Shown here: positions 1 to 7,697 of the stretch, in pieces
Layout: every line of letters starts with the position of its first letter
How positions within the stretch are numbered: position 1 is the first letter of the stretch
From: Lachnospiraceae bacterium UBA3641
GTDB taxonomy: Bacteria; Bacillota; Clostridia; Lachnospirales; Lachnospiraceae
Length of the DNA stretch: 34,653 nt
NCBI GenBank assembly: GCA_002373875.1
Contig: DFKQ01000099.1
Location: forward strand, 1 to 34,653
Direction: 5' to 3'
Position numbers and translations under genes: made by a program
The notes under the pieces: model-generated
The model's database searches: none
Seen by the model: only the letters and a program-made list of their open reading frames with translations
What the model was told of the DNA's origin: nothing

Positions 1-105
1 CAGATACGGAATGGGGAGCGTAAGGAATCCGGAAACGACAGATACGGAATGGGGAGCGTAAGGGATCCGGAAACGACAGATACGGAATAGGGAGCGTAAA
101 ATACG
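1..105. repeat. 38-bp tandem repeat, about 2.7 copies
   Basis: Units start at 1, 39 and 77 with the core CAGATACGGAAT(G/A)GGGAGCG; the first two copies differ at one base and the third decays after about 28 bp. Frame 1 stays open from the window edge to a TAG at 88-90, so this could be the tail of an upstream gene. However, 38 is not a multiple of 3, so each copy would be read in a different frame. An intergenic repeat is more likely. It lies just before the ribosome binding site of the permease gene. Confidence 0.8.
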
Positions 106-168
106 AAAAGATATATATAAACCGGAAGTATAAAAGAGATTAGAAAATGACGTAAAGGAGATGGAAGC

Positions 169-1086
169 ATGAAAATGTATTTCGGACTTACAAAAAGGAA
201 TCTGCTGGTATATTTAAAGGATAAACAGTCAATAGTCTTTTCGCTGCTGACTTCAATGATAGTGTTTGCTCTGTATTTACTCTTCTTAAAGAGTACTTTC
301 ACAGACGCGATAAAAGGTGCGTTAAACGGTTTTCCTTTCATTAAGGATAGGATTGGTGCAGCCGATATTGATATGCTCACGAGTATCCTGCTGCTTTCGG
401 GGATCGTGGGTTCCGCAATGATAACGGTTCCTTACAACTGCCTTCAGACTGTGGTAAATGACAGGGAGAATAATGTGGATCGGGACATCCTGGCAACACC
501 CATCAAAAGATGGCAGATAGTATTATCGTATTTCTCGGCTTCGGGCTTAAGCGCGATACTTATGAACGGGATCATTCTCACTGCCGGACTTATAATACTT
601 GGTATAAGCGGTGATCTTCACATGGGTGTTTCGGACATTGCATCGGTATATGCGGTAATGATCCTCGGTTGCCTGTCATCAACTGCTTTGTTCATGATGA
701 TCATACCGTTTTTTAAGACTTCGTCCGCATGCGGAGCATTTTTCGGAATACTTTCTGCCGTATCGGGTTTTGTTATCGGAGCTTATATTCCGGTCTCTCA
801 GTTTTCCGACAGGGTGCAGACAGTCTGCAATATCTTCCCCGCAAGCCATGTGACGATACTGCTTCGGAATGCTCTGCTGAATGGAACTCTTGAGAATATA
901 GACAGGAGTATCGGTGGGATCGATGAAGGAGCCTTTGTAAGCTCGATCAGGGACATATTTACATTCAGGGCCAATATGTTCGGAAGGACGCTCGAAGTCA
1001 GCGGGATGAGTATGTACACACTTTGCATATTCGCGATAAGCCTTATAGCGATGATGGTATTATATTCGAAGAGATATAAAAAATGA
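169..1086 (+). CDS. ABC-2 type transporter permease
   Basis: A 305-residue polytopic membrane protein with the ABC-2 permease layout. It has a short cytoplasmic N-terminus (MKMYFGLTKRNLLVYLKDKQ), a first membrane segment near residues 22-42, a large loop, then five further hydrophobic segments, with a long outside loop (about 220-280) before the last segment. Such permeases pair with an ATPase; that gene is probably just left of the window. The start is supported by AAAGGAG at 154-160, eight bases before the ATG. The substrate cannot be told. Export of a drug, peptide or polysaccharide is possible for this family. Confidence 0.8.
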   Translation: MKMYFGLTKRNLLVYLKDKQSIVFSLLTSMIVFALYLLFLKSTFTDAIKGALNGFPFIKDRIGAADIDMLTSILLLSGIVGSAMITVPYNCLQTVVNDRENNVDRDILATPIKRWQIVLSYFSASGLSAILMNGIILTAGLIILGISGDLHMGVSDIASVYAVMILGCLSSTALFMMIIPFFKTSSACGAFFGILSAVSGFVIGAYIPVSQFSDRVQTVCNIFPASHVTILLRNALLNGTLENIDRSIGGIDEGAFVSSIRDIFTFRANMFGRTLEVSGMSMYTLCIFAISLIAMMVLYSKRYKK

Positions 1087-1106
1087 TCATTTTTAGCCCC
1101 ATTTAG

Positions 1107-1178
1107 CGGGTTTCAGGCGTTTTAGCGGTTAGTCTTATCGCCATGATTGTGTTATACTCGAAGAGTTATAAGAAGTAA
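1107..1178 (+). pseudogene. Orphan C-terminal tail of a second ABC-2 permease
   Basis: Right after the intact permease, a short open stretch (stop TAG at 1104-1106, end TAA at 1176-1178) reads GVLAVSLIAMIVLYSKSYKK. This closely matches the end of the intact gene, CIFAISLIAMMVLYSKRYKK. The nucleotides differ mainly at third positions, so it comes from a diverged paralogue rather than a recent copy. The simplest reading is that a tandem paralogue once stood here and recombination or deletion removed all but its last 20 or so codons. Confidence 0.7.
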
Positions 1179-1232
1179 TATCTTTGATACCGGTGATATA
1201 ACAGATTGTTTTGGCTAAGTGTGGAGGCAGAA

Positions 1233-1952
1233 ATGGAGTATCGGTTTTTTGGCTGGGAGGGGGCTGATGCAGCACCTGTTACAGATGAATATCCGGGTAT
1301 AAGGTCACCTAAGGATCTGTATGATGCTTTATCGGATGTGTGGTGTGAATACACCTGCGCACCGAGACTCAGGGGAGGCTGGAGCAGGGATAATAAGACC
1401 CTGGGCCAGTGCTCGATCACGGCATTTCTGGCACAGGATATTTTCGGAGGAAAGGTGTACGGGATTCCAAGAGAAGGCGGCACTTTTCACTGTTATAATG
1501 TTGTGGATGAGATTGTTTTTGACCTTACCAGTGAACAGTTTAAGGATGAGGTGCTTGATTACACCGGTAATCCGGAGCAGTTCAGGGAAGTGCATTTTGC
1601 AAAGGAAGAGAAGAAAGAGCGGTATGAATATTTACGAAGAGAGCTGATGGCGCATCTTAAAGACCATAATACCGTGATGTTAAACGATCAAAATGAAGAC
1701 ATAAAAGAAAATACGGAAAAGTTCAAGTGCCCATGCTGCGGGTATTATACACTTCCTGATACGGGAGCATACGATATCTGCCCGGTATGCTTTTGGGAGG
1801 ATGATATTGTTCAGGAGGATGATCCCGATCTTGAGGGAGGTGCAAATGAATTAAGCCTTAATGAGAGTAGGGAAAATTACAGAAAATACGGAGCATGTGA
1901 GGAAAGATTCAAGGGGCGGGTAAGGAAGCCGCTTCCGGAGGAGATAAGATGA
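1233..1952 (+). CDS. YunG-like protein with C-terminal CPCC zinc-ribbon-like domain
   Basis: 239 residues from the chosen ATG, which has GGAGG at 1223-1227; the longer frame would start at TTG 1206 without a good binding site. The N-terminal half (about 1-115) carries the YunG-type motif GQCSITAFLAQDIFGGKVYG and a later HCYNVVD. The C-terminal part (about 165-239) is a CPCC-family domain: CPCCGYYTL, then YDICPVCFWEDD, a run of acidic residues, GGANELSLNESRENYRKYG. The four cysteines could bind a metal. Function is unknown for both families. The stop overlaps the next start by four bases (ATGA), implying translational coupling with the toxin-like gene; a role linked to that protein is only inference. 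Confidence 0.7.
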   Translation: MEYRFFGWEGADAAPVTDEYPGIRSPKDLYDALSDVWCEYTCAPRLRGGWSRDNKTLGQCSITAFLAQDIFGGKVYGIPREGGTFHCYNVVDEIVFDLTSEQFKDEVLDYTGNPEQFREVHFAKEEKKERYEYLRRELMAHLKDHNTVMLNDQNEDIKENTEKFKCPCCGYYTLPDTGAYDICPVCFWEDDIVQEDDPDLEGGANELSLNESRENYRKYGACEERFKGRVRKPLPEEIR

Positions 1953-2683
1953 GTCACGGAAATAAGAAAATAATACCGGCCATGGGCATGATCGCATTGA
2001 TTGCAGTCATGATATGCTTCGTAAGACCGGTACTTACCGCGCAATTTGAAGCCTACATGGAAGCTGAAAAAGATAAACAGACCGGAAGCGGAGTATTGCA
2101 GGAGGAAGGGCAGAGCGGAAGTGCAGAAGTACAGGAAGAAACAGATCAGAGCGGAAGCGTAGAAGTACAGGAAGAAACAGGGCAGAGCGGAAGTGCAGAA
2201 GTACAGGAAGAAACAGGGCAGAGCGGAAGTATAGAAGTACGGGAAGAAACAGATCAGAGCGAAAGCGTAGAAGAAGAGCAGAGCGCAAATGTAGGACAGC
2301 AGGAAGAATCGGAAAGCAGTAAAGCTGTACAGCAGGCAGTCGATTGGTCGGAAATAAGAACTGAGACAACAGTCAAGGAAGAAAAGAATCATGAGAACAG
2401 TAAACCTGAGGTTCCGGGTTACAGGTTCCGCAGCAGGAAGCACCTTACGGACCACTACAAGAAGCACGGGATCGAAATGGGATTTGATTCTGCGCAAGGA
2501 TATGAAAAGGCGGCTGCTGCAGTTGTTCAAAATCCTGATGCCCTACACAAAATCGAGGCTGAAGACGGTGATGATGTATACTATCTTCAGGCAACCAATG
2601 AATTCGTGATCGTATCTACTGACGGATACATCCGTACATATTTCAAGCCGAATTCCGGGATCAAATATTTTAACAGGCAGTAA
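1949..2683 (+). CDS. Secreted or anchored protein with 12-residue repeats and a nuclease-toxin-like C-terminal domain
   Basis: 244 residues; start set by GGAGGAG at 1937-1943. Residues 9-28 form a signal or membrane anchor. Residues about 54-113 are acidic repeats of the type GQSGSAEVQEET, encoded by 36-bp DNA repeats. The last 90 residues form a compact domain with RSRKHLTDHYKKHG, a middle DGDDVYY, TNEFVIVSTDGYIRTYF and a terminal YFNRQ. I recall this layout from C-terminal domains of clostridial secreted proteins related to BECR-fold RNase toxins, but that is from memory and unverified. The stalk-like repeats plus a C-terminal domain suit a delivered effector. No immunity gene is evident downstream; the overlapping upstream gene is the only close partner. 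An ordinary surface protein is the alternative. Confidence 0.6.
   Translation: MSHGNKKIIPAMGMIALIAVMICFVRPVLTAQFEAYMEAEKDKQTGSGVLQEEGQSGSAEVQEETDQSGSVEVQEETGQSGSAEVQEETGQSGSIEVREETDQSESVEEEQSANVGQQEESESSKAVQQAVDWSEIRTETTVKEEKNHENSKPEVPGYRFRSRKHLTDHYKKHGIEMGFDSAQGYEKAAAAVVQNPDALHKIEAEDGDDVYYLQATNEFVIVSTDGYIRTYFKPNSGIKYFNRQ
2108..2287 (+). repeat. 36-bp in-frame tandem repeats inside the toxin-like gene
   Basis: Four full units at 2108, 2144, 2180 and 2216 and a decaying fifth at 2252, each coding (G/D)QSGS(A/V/I)EV(Q/R)EET. The units are nearly identical in DNA, pointing to recent slippage or recombination. Copy number is likely to vary between strains. Confidence 0.9.
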
Positions 2684-2725
2684 AGCAGGGAGAAGACTAT
2701 ATTACAAAAATATAATAGATTTTTG

Positions 2726-2760
2726 AGGACAATACGCTAATTGAGTGATTGTCCTTTTTT
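2726..2760 (+). terminator. Rho-independent terminator after the toxin-like gene
   Basis: AGGACAAT (2726-2733) and ATTGTCCT (2748-2755) form a perfect 8-bp stem with a 14-nt loop, followed by a T run to 2760. It lies 42 bp after the stop and ends the two-gene unit. Confidence 0.8.
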
Positions 2761-2765
2761 GTTGA

Positions 2766-2843
2766 TTATAGATATGACTTATCACGAGCAATAAAATCTG
2801 CGTAATTTTCATGTTCAACATATGATGATAGTATTTCACTTAA
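2766..2843 (-). pseudogene. Possible gene fragment cut by the IS remnant
   Basis: On the minus strand, from the edge of the insertion element to a stop at 2766-2768, one frame reads LSEILSSYVEHENYADFIAR then DKSYL. It looks like the end of a protein, but 26 codons can be open by chance. No family is recognised. If real, it is the tail of a gene whose front was lost when the element inserted or rearranged. Confidence 0.25.
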
Positions 2844-3482
2844 TTAGTGTATGCTCATTGACAATAAAAGTGCTTGAAAGCCTTGAAATTACTGACTTTA
2901 GCGGCGCTTTGTGGTATACTATAAGTGCATGAAAAAATATCATTTTTTACAAAAAACCTTGCACTTCGGAGATGCCAATGTATAAATTTAATCGAAATCG
3001 TCAGTTTTCTTTCTCGGATTTTAACCAGCCAATCGGATTAAAAATGAACCCTGAAAACCGATGGGTAAAAAAATCAGAAACCATCCCTTGGGATGAAATT
3101 GAAGAACGATATTCTTCTCTGTTCCCAAGTAGGACCGGCATGCCGGCAAAACCATTGCAGACTGCTCTCGGAGCTTTGTTGATACAGAAACAGTATGATT
3201 ATTCAGACCGTGAACTCATGTACAAGAACAACACCCATAGTGTAAAGGATCGTATATGTAGCATAAGCCAGCCATACATCAGGCCGATCGTAAGAGGAAA
3301 AGCGAAGGCTCCTACAGAGTTTGGCGCAAAGCTGGATATGAGCATTGACGAAAACGGGATCGCCAGGCTCGAAAAGCTATCCTTTGATGCATAACAATGA
3401 ATGCGATATCGGCAAAAAAACTACCGGAACTAACAACTATTAACAGTTTCGCCTGAACGGCGACTTAATGAGCATACACTAA
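2844..3482 (+). mobile_element. Internally deleted IS5/IS1182-type insertion sequence
   Basis: The element is bounded by perfect 16-bp inverted repeats: TTAGTGTATGCTCATT at 2844-2859 and its reverse complement at 3467-3482. At 639 bp it is less than half the usual length, because the transposase gene has a large internal deletion. No convincing target duplication is visible. The flanks look like fragments of two different genes (minus-strand fragment left, LysR remnant right), so a rearrangement rather than simple insertion is likely. It should be transposable only if a relative elsewhere supplies transposase. Confidence 0.85.
2972..3460 (+). pseudogene. Transposase remnant, IS5/IS1182 type
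   Basis: Begins with the family's typical N-terminus: a short basic stretch, FSFSDFNQPIGLKMNPENRW, IPWDEIEERY, LFPSRTGMPAKPL, then ALGALLIQKQYDYSDREL. It jumps directly to a segment normally far downstream (VKDRICSISQPYIRPIVRGK, then EFGAKLDMSIDENGIARLEK), so several hundred internal codons, including part of the DDE core, are missing. The frame stops at 3392-3394. Removing one A in TAAC just there restores NECDIGKKT, so a one-base insertion also breaks the C-terminus. Confidence 0.85.
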
Positions 3483-3855
3483 GTAAAAATCACCCGTTGG
3501 CGGATAGGAAGGAACTGTCGGTTGATGAGCTTAAGGATTATCCATGTATTTCTTTTGATCAGACGAATGAGACTGAATATTATTTATCGGAAGAAGCTTT
3601 GGCCGGGTATGAGTTTAAAAAATAATAAGATCAAATGACAGGGCCACCTCATGTGAATTATTAACAATGCTTAACGGTTTTGCCATCGGGACCGGGATCA
3701 TGATAGACAGTAATGCACTGAAGGATGCCTTTATCTCAATAAAGCTGAAAGAAGAAGATCCTCTTACAGTCGGTTATATAGTAAAAAAAGGGCATGCACT
3801 CAGTGAATTCGGAAAATTGTATATAAAGGAATTGGAGAAATATTGCACAATATAA
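3483..3855 (+). pseudogene. LysR-family regulator remnant (effector-binding domain), frameshifted
   Basis: Directly after the right terminal repeat the frame reads KNHPLADRKELSVDELKDYP and CISFDQTNETEYYLSEEAL, as in LysR substrate-binding domains. It ends at a stop after an A6 run near 3620. One base shifted, the text continues IIRSNDRATSCELLTMLNGF, AIGTGIMIDSNALKDAFISI and so on to TAA at 3853-3855. The two pieces together match the second half of a LysR regulator. The DNA-binding half is absent. A homopolymer slip caused the frameshift; a sequencing error there is possible, but the missing N-terminus shows the gene is dead anyway. Confidence 0.75.
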
Positions 3856-3884
3856 ATAAGCAGTGATCATAATAAGATGATATT

Positions 3885-3922
3885 TATGCATGTTGACGCA
3901 TACTGGAAATTGTTGATATGAT
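3885..3922 (+). promoter_or_regulatory. Candidate promoter and operator for the hybrid kinase gene
   Basis: TTGACG (3893-3898) and TATGAT (3917-3922) are 18 bp apart. The -35 element is overlapped by the inverted repeat TATGC (3885-3889) / GCATA (3898-3902), a possible operator. The kinase ATG follows at 3979. Confidence 0.45.
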
Positions 3923-3978
3923 ATAAGAGACTGAATGTGATTATAGGATGACGGAAAACCGAAGGATTTAGAGCTGGC

Positions 3979-6900
3979 ATGAATCTTGAGATAATGGAGA
4001 ATGTTGTTATGCTCATGGCGGCCATCCTGGGGCTGCTGAGTGCATTATTCAAATATTCCGAAGTTCAGAAACGCGGCTGGTTATATATAGCGGCTTATTT
4101 CCTTGCGAGTCTTTTAAGTGCATACTACTGGACTGTATACACTCTTGTCATGGGTAATTATCCCGAAGTATCGGCTTTTGTTGCATATTTCGGCTGGAAC
4201 CTGGCCTATCCTATCCTAATGTACTCCGTAATCAAGTTAAGAAGGGAAGCGGTTAAGGGTTTCATTCATCCTTTGATGTTCATACCCATTCCCCTTAATA
4301 TCTATCTGTTCACAATATTTATCCAATATGGAGGAATACTAAATAATATCTGGCAGGGATTTTTCCTTACTGCGGCAGCCTGTATCTGTCTGCAGTCTGT
4401 CATGTATTATCTTAAAAACAGGCGAAAAGGAAGCAATTTTCCCTGGTTTCATACCTTTGCCTTTATCTTTATCTTTGCCGAATACGGCATGTGGGTTTCG
4501 TCCTGTTACGACTGGCCTTCCCAGTTTAAGGATCCCTATTATTATTTTGCTTTCTTAAGCTATCTGGTTTCGGTCTTTTTTGCATGGGCAGCGGACAGGG
4601 ACTTTGTTGCGGACGGAATGAAGCGGGTAAGGGTCAGCAGTAGTGAACTTAAGTTTCAGGTTTTTCTTCAGGCACTTGTATCCTTTATCCTCTTGGGCGG
4701 CTGTCTGGGTGGTTATTATCTTGCCAGGCTTATGAAGAGAGCATTGCCTGAAGGGACGGAATACGAGAATTCATACGTATCTATTGCCATCGCACTGTTT
4801 GTCATTTCCATTCTTTTGGATGTTATCATTATCGCAGTAATAACCATCATCACGATCAGGCATAAGAGCACTGTAAACAGTGAACTGCGTTCCGAACCCG
4901 CAACACGCAGCAGGTTTAACTTCATATTTACCCTTCTTATAACCCTGGCGCTGATGATTTTTGTTGTTGCCTATACATCGAGGCATTTCTACCGGGTTTC
5001 GGTAATTGGAATCGAGGAAAACGGAGAAGCCAGGGCGGCAACCACTGCGACCGATCTTGAGAATTATCTTACCAATGCCATGTCCACCTTAAGAGTCACT
5101 GCCGACAGCGTTGATTTATTGATCAAGGGAGGACAGGACCAGGAAACAATACGCCGGTACATAGTGGATCAGACAATGAACCAGAAGGAGCACTTTGATG
5201 AGAACTTCACCGGTCTGTACGCTTATGTCCGGGGCGAATATATGGACGGACTTGAATGGGTACCGCCCGAAGGTTACGAACCAACCGGGAGGGACTGGTA
5301 TAAGCTGGCGGTTAAATCGGGAGGAGATGTTATAATAATCCCACCCTATGTTGATGCCCAGACACATTCGATCGTTATAACCATATGTAAGCTCCTTTCC
5401 GACGGAGAGAATGTTGTTGCTCTTGATGTCATAGTCAACCATATCCAGGATGTTACGGAGATGATCGATGTGGGCGGCAAGGGATACGGTCTTATAGTCA
5501 GTGAGGATGGCCTTATAATAGCAAATCAGGATGAAGAACTCATAGGAAGCGATTTTTCGGATGTTTTCGGAGAAGACCTGCTTGAGGGGATCGTTGAAAC
5601 GGGAAGCGGAACCCTGTGGGCAACAGTAAACGGTGAACCCTGTACCCTTTTTGTGAATCCCGTGATGGACAGGTGGTATGTTGTCATCACGGTTACGGAC
5701 AGGGAACTGTATGAGGAACTTTATAATCAGCTTACGGTCATCATCATTATCTTCATAGTCATATATTCATTGATATCCTTCTTCTATTATCTGGGATACA
5801 AGAACGAGCAGGCTTACGGCAGGAAGGTTGAAGAGATGAACGTAAGCAGGCAGAAGCAGGAATATGAAGCAGAGGTGTTAAGGCTTGAGAAGTATGCTGC
5901 GGATGAAGCCAACAGGGCCAAGAGCTCCTTCCTTGCTGATATGTCCCACGAGATACGTACACCCATTAATGCGATACTTGGCATGAATGAGATGATCGGA
6001 CGCGAGTCGGACAGCAGCAATGTCAGAGAGTACTCCAGGAATATAGAGTCATCGGGACGCAAGCTCTTACACCTTATAAATACCATCCTTGATTTTTCCA
6101 AGATAGAAGACGGGAAGATGGAGATCGTACCCGTACGCTACAGCCTTAAGGAGCTGATATCATATCTTGTGAATTCGACCACAGAAAGAGCGGATTCCAA
6201 AGGCCTTGAGCTTATGCTTGACATAGACCCTTCGCTTCCCTCTGAGTTATATGGTGATGACGTAAGGATCAATCAGGTCATCATGAACCTGCTTACAAAT
6301 GCCGTTAAGTACACCCCTGATGGGTCAGTGACTCTTAGCATAAGGGAGGGTGAGAGAAAGGATGAGGATGTCAGGCTGTCTGTGTCTGTTAAGGATACCG
6401 GCATCGGTATCAGGGAAGAGGACATGGGCAGGCTATTTGAATCATTCGAACGTCTGGATGTTGTAAAGAACCGGACGATTGAAGGTACCGGTCTTGGAAT
6501 GTCCATAACTACCAGGCTCCTTAACCTTATGGGAAGTGAGCTCAAGGTAGACAGCGTGTACGGTGAGGGATCTGTCTTTTCATTTGATCTGTGGCAGAGA
6601 ATAGAAAACAGTGAGCCGATCGGTGATTATAAGGCAGGGCCTTCCGATGACGAGATCGTTTCATACAGGGAATCCTTCCATGCGCCTGATGCCAGGATAC
6701 TGATAGTAGATGATACCAAGCTTAATATAACCGTATCTGCCGGGCTCCTTAAGAAGACTGGCCTTAAGATTGATTCTGCCTATAGCGGGCCGGAAGCTAT
6801 AGGAATGTGTGAGAGGAATGATTACGACATCATACTTATGGACCAGAGGATGCCCGGAATGGACGGCACCCAGGCCCTTAAGGAGATACGGGCCCTTGAA

Positions 6901-7533
6901 AACGGAAGGAACCGGGAGACTCCGGTCATATGCCTGACTGCGGATGCCATAAGGGGCGCAAGGGAACGCTATATGGCTGAAGGTTTCTCGGATTATCTTA
7001 CCAAGCCTGTTAAGGGTGATGATCTTGAGAGAATGATCGTCAGGTATCTTCCGAAGGATAAGATATTGCCGGTTAAGGAGAAGGAAGAATCACCCGCCCG
7101 GTCCGGAAAAGCCGATACCCTGTTTGAAGTCCTTAAGGCCCAGGGGGTCGATACGGACAAGGGACTGGCATATTGCCAGCAGGACGAAGACATATACCGC
7201 GAGGTGCTCAGGGAGTACGCAAAGGAAGCACCGTCACGCCGCGAGAGTATATTAGATTATTATAATAAGAAGAATTGGGAGAATTATTCGATCTACGTTC
7301 ATTCCCTCAAATCGACTTCGAGGATGCTTGGGGCAGATGAACTGGCGGACCTTGCTGCAGGCCTCGAAAAGGCCGGGGGTGAAGGCGATGAAGAGGTTAT
7401 CTACAGGGATCATGGAAAGACTATCGGAATGTATGATAAGCTTACTGCCACTATACGGGAATATGTTGAAATGGGTGAGGATCTTAAGAAGGATAAGAAT
7501 GGGCACACAGTTCTTGAATTCTCACCACATTGA
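3979..7533 (+). CDS. Hybrid sensor histidine kinase with Cache sensor, receiver and HPt domains
   Basis: 1184 residues combining a whole phosphorelay in one chain. Residues 1-210 hold about seven membrane segments and 225-335 three more. An extracytoplasmic double-Cache-like sensor (about 338-575; YEPTGRDWYKLAVKSGG, PPYVDAQTHSIVIT) ends at another segment (583-606). Then come a coiled coil, HisKA with H657 in FLADMSHEIRTPINAILGMN, HATPase with N-box near 765-780, DTGIGI near 806 and GTGLGMSI. The receiver has D955 in ILMDQRMPGMDG. The C-terminal HPt has H1108 in YVHSLKSTSRML. Phosphate would flow H657-D955-H1108 to a separate regulator not seen here. The ligand is unknown; Cache domains often bind small metabolites. 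The binding site before ATG 3979 is weak; ATG 3994 is an alternative. Confidence 0.92.
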   Translation: MNLEIMENVVMLMAAILGLLSALFKYSEVQKRGWLYIAAYFLASLLSAYYWTVYTLVMGNYPEVSAFVAYFGWNLAYPILMYSVIKLRREAVKGFIHPLMFIPIPLNIYLFTIFIQYGGILNNIWQGFFLTAAACICLQSVMYYLKNRRKGSNFPWFHTFAFIFIFAEYGMWVSSCYDWPSQFKDPYYYFAFLSYLVSVFFAWAADRDFVADGMKRVRVSSSELKFQVFLQALVSFILLGGCLGGYYLARLMKRALPEGTEYENSYVSIAIALFVISILLDVIIIAVITIITIRHKSTVNSELRSEPATRSRFNFIFTLLITLALMIFVVAYTSRHFYRVSVIGIEENGEARAATTATDLENYLTNAMSTLRVTADSVDLLIKGGQDQETIRRYIVDQTMNQKEHFDENFTGLYAYVRGEYMDGLEWVPPEGYEPTGRDWYKLAVKSGGDVIIIPPYVDAQTHSIVITICKLLSDGENVVALDVIVNHIQDVTEMIDVGGKGYGLIVSEDGLIIANQDEELIGSDFSDVFGEDLLEGIVETGSGTLWATVNGEPCTLFVNPVMDRWYVVITVTDRELYEELYNQLTVIIIIFIVIYSLISFFYYLGYKNEQAYGRKVEEMNVSRQKQEYEAEVLRLEKYAADEANRAKSSFLADMSHEIRTPINAILGMNEMIGRESDSSNVREYSRNIESSGRKLLHLINTILDFSKIEDGKMEIVPVRYSLKELISYLVNSTTERADSKGLELMLDIDPSLPSELYGDDVRINQVIMNLLTNAVKYTPDGSVTLSIREGERKDEDVRLSVSVKDTGIGIREEDMGRLFESFERLDVVKNRTIEGTGLGMSITTRLLNLMGSELKVDSVYGEGSVFSFDLWQRIENSEPIGDYKAGPSDDEIVSYRESFHAPDARILIVDDTKLNITVSAGLLKKTGLKIDSAYSGPEAIGMCERNDYDIILMDQRMPGMDGTQALKEIRALENGRNRETPVICLTADAIRGARERYMAEGFSDYLTKPVKGDDLERMIVRYLPKDKILPVKEKEESPARSGKADTLFEVLKAQGVDTDKGLAYCQQDEDIYREVLREYAKEAPSRRESILDYYNKKNWENYSIYVHSLKSTSRMLGADELADLAAGLEKAGGEGDEEVIYRDHGKTIGMYDKLTATIREYVEMGEDLKKDKNGHTVLEFSPH

Positions 7534-7562
7534 GACATACTTCAGTTTTTGTATAATTTGGT

Positions 7563-7596
7563 CGGGAGTTATCTCCCGGCCCGTTAATTATTTTTG
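7563..7596 (+). terminator. Likely rho-independent terminator after the kinase gene
   Basis: CGGGAG (7563-7568), TTAT loop, CTCCCG (7573-7578), then a T-rich stretch with TTTTT at 7591-7595. The T run starts some bases after the stem, so efficiency is uncertain. Confidence 0.6.
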
Positions 7597-7697
7597 GATA
7601 ATGTCGATATAGTAGATAAGCAGTAATATCTGTAAACGCAACTTTCAATGCCATGTTTGGAAATGGATTTCAGTAACACTTCAAAGGAGGAATGACT

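Noticed and set aside
1877..2530. 217-codon minus-strand frame opposite the toxin-like gene
   Set aside because: Repetitive shadow of the 36-bp repeats; the + frame has the binding site, signal segment and domain pattern.
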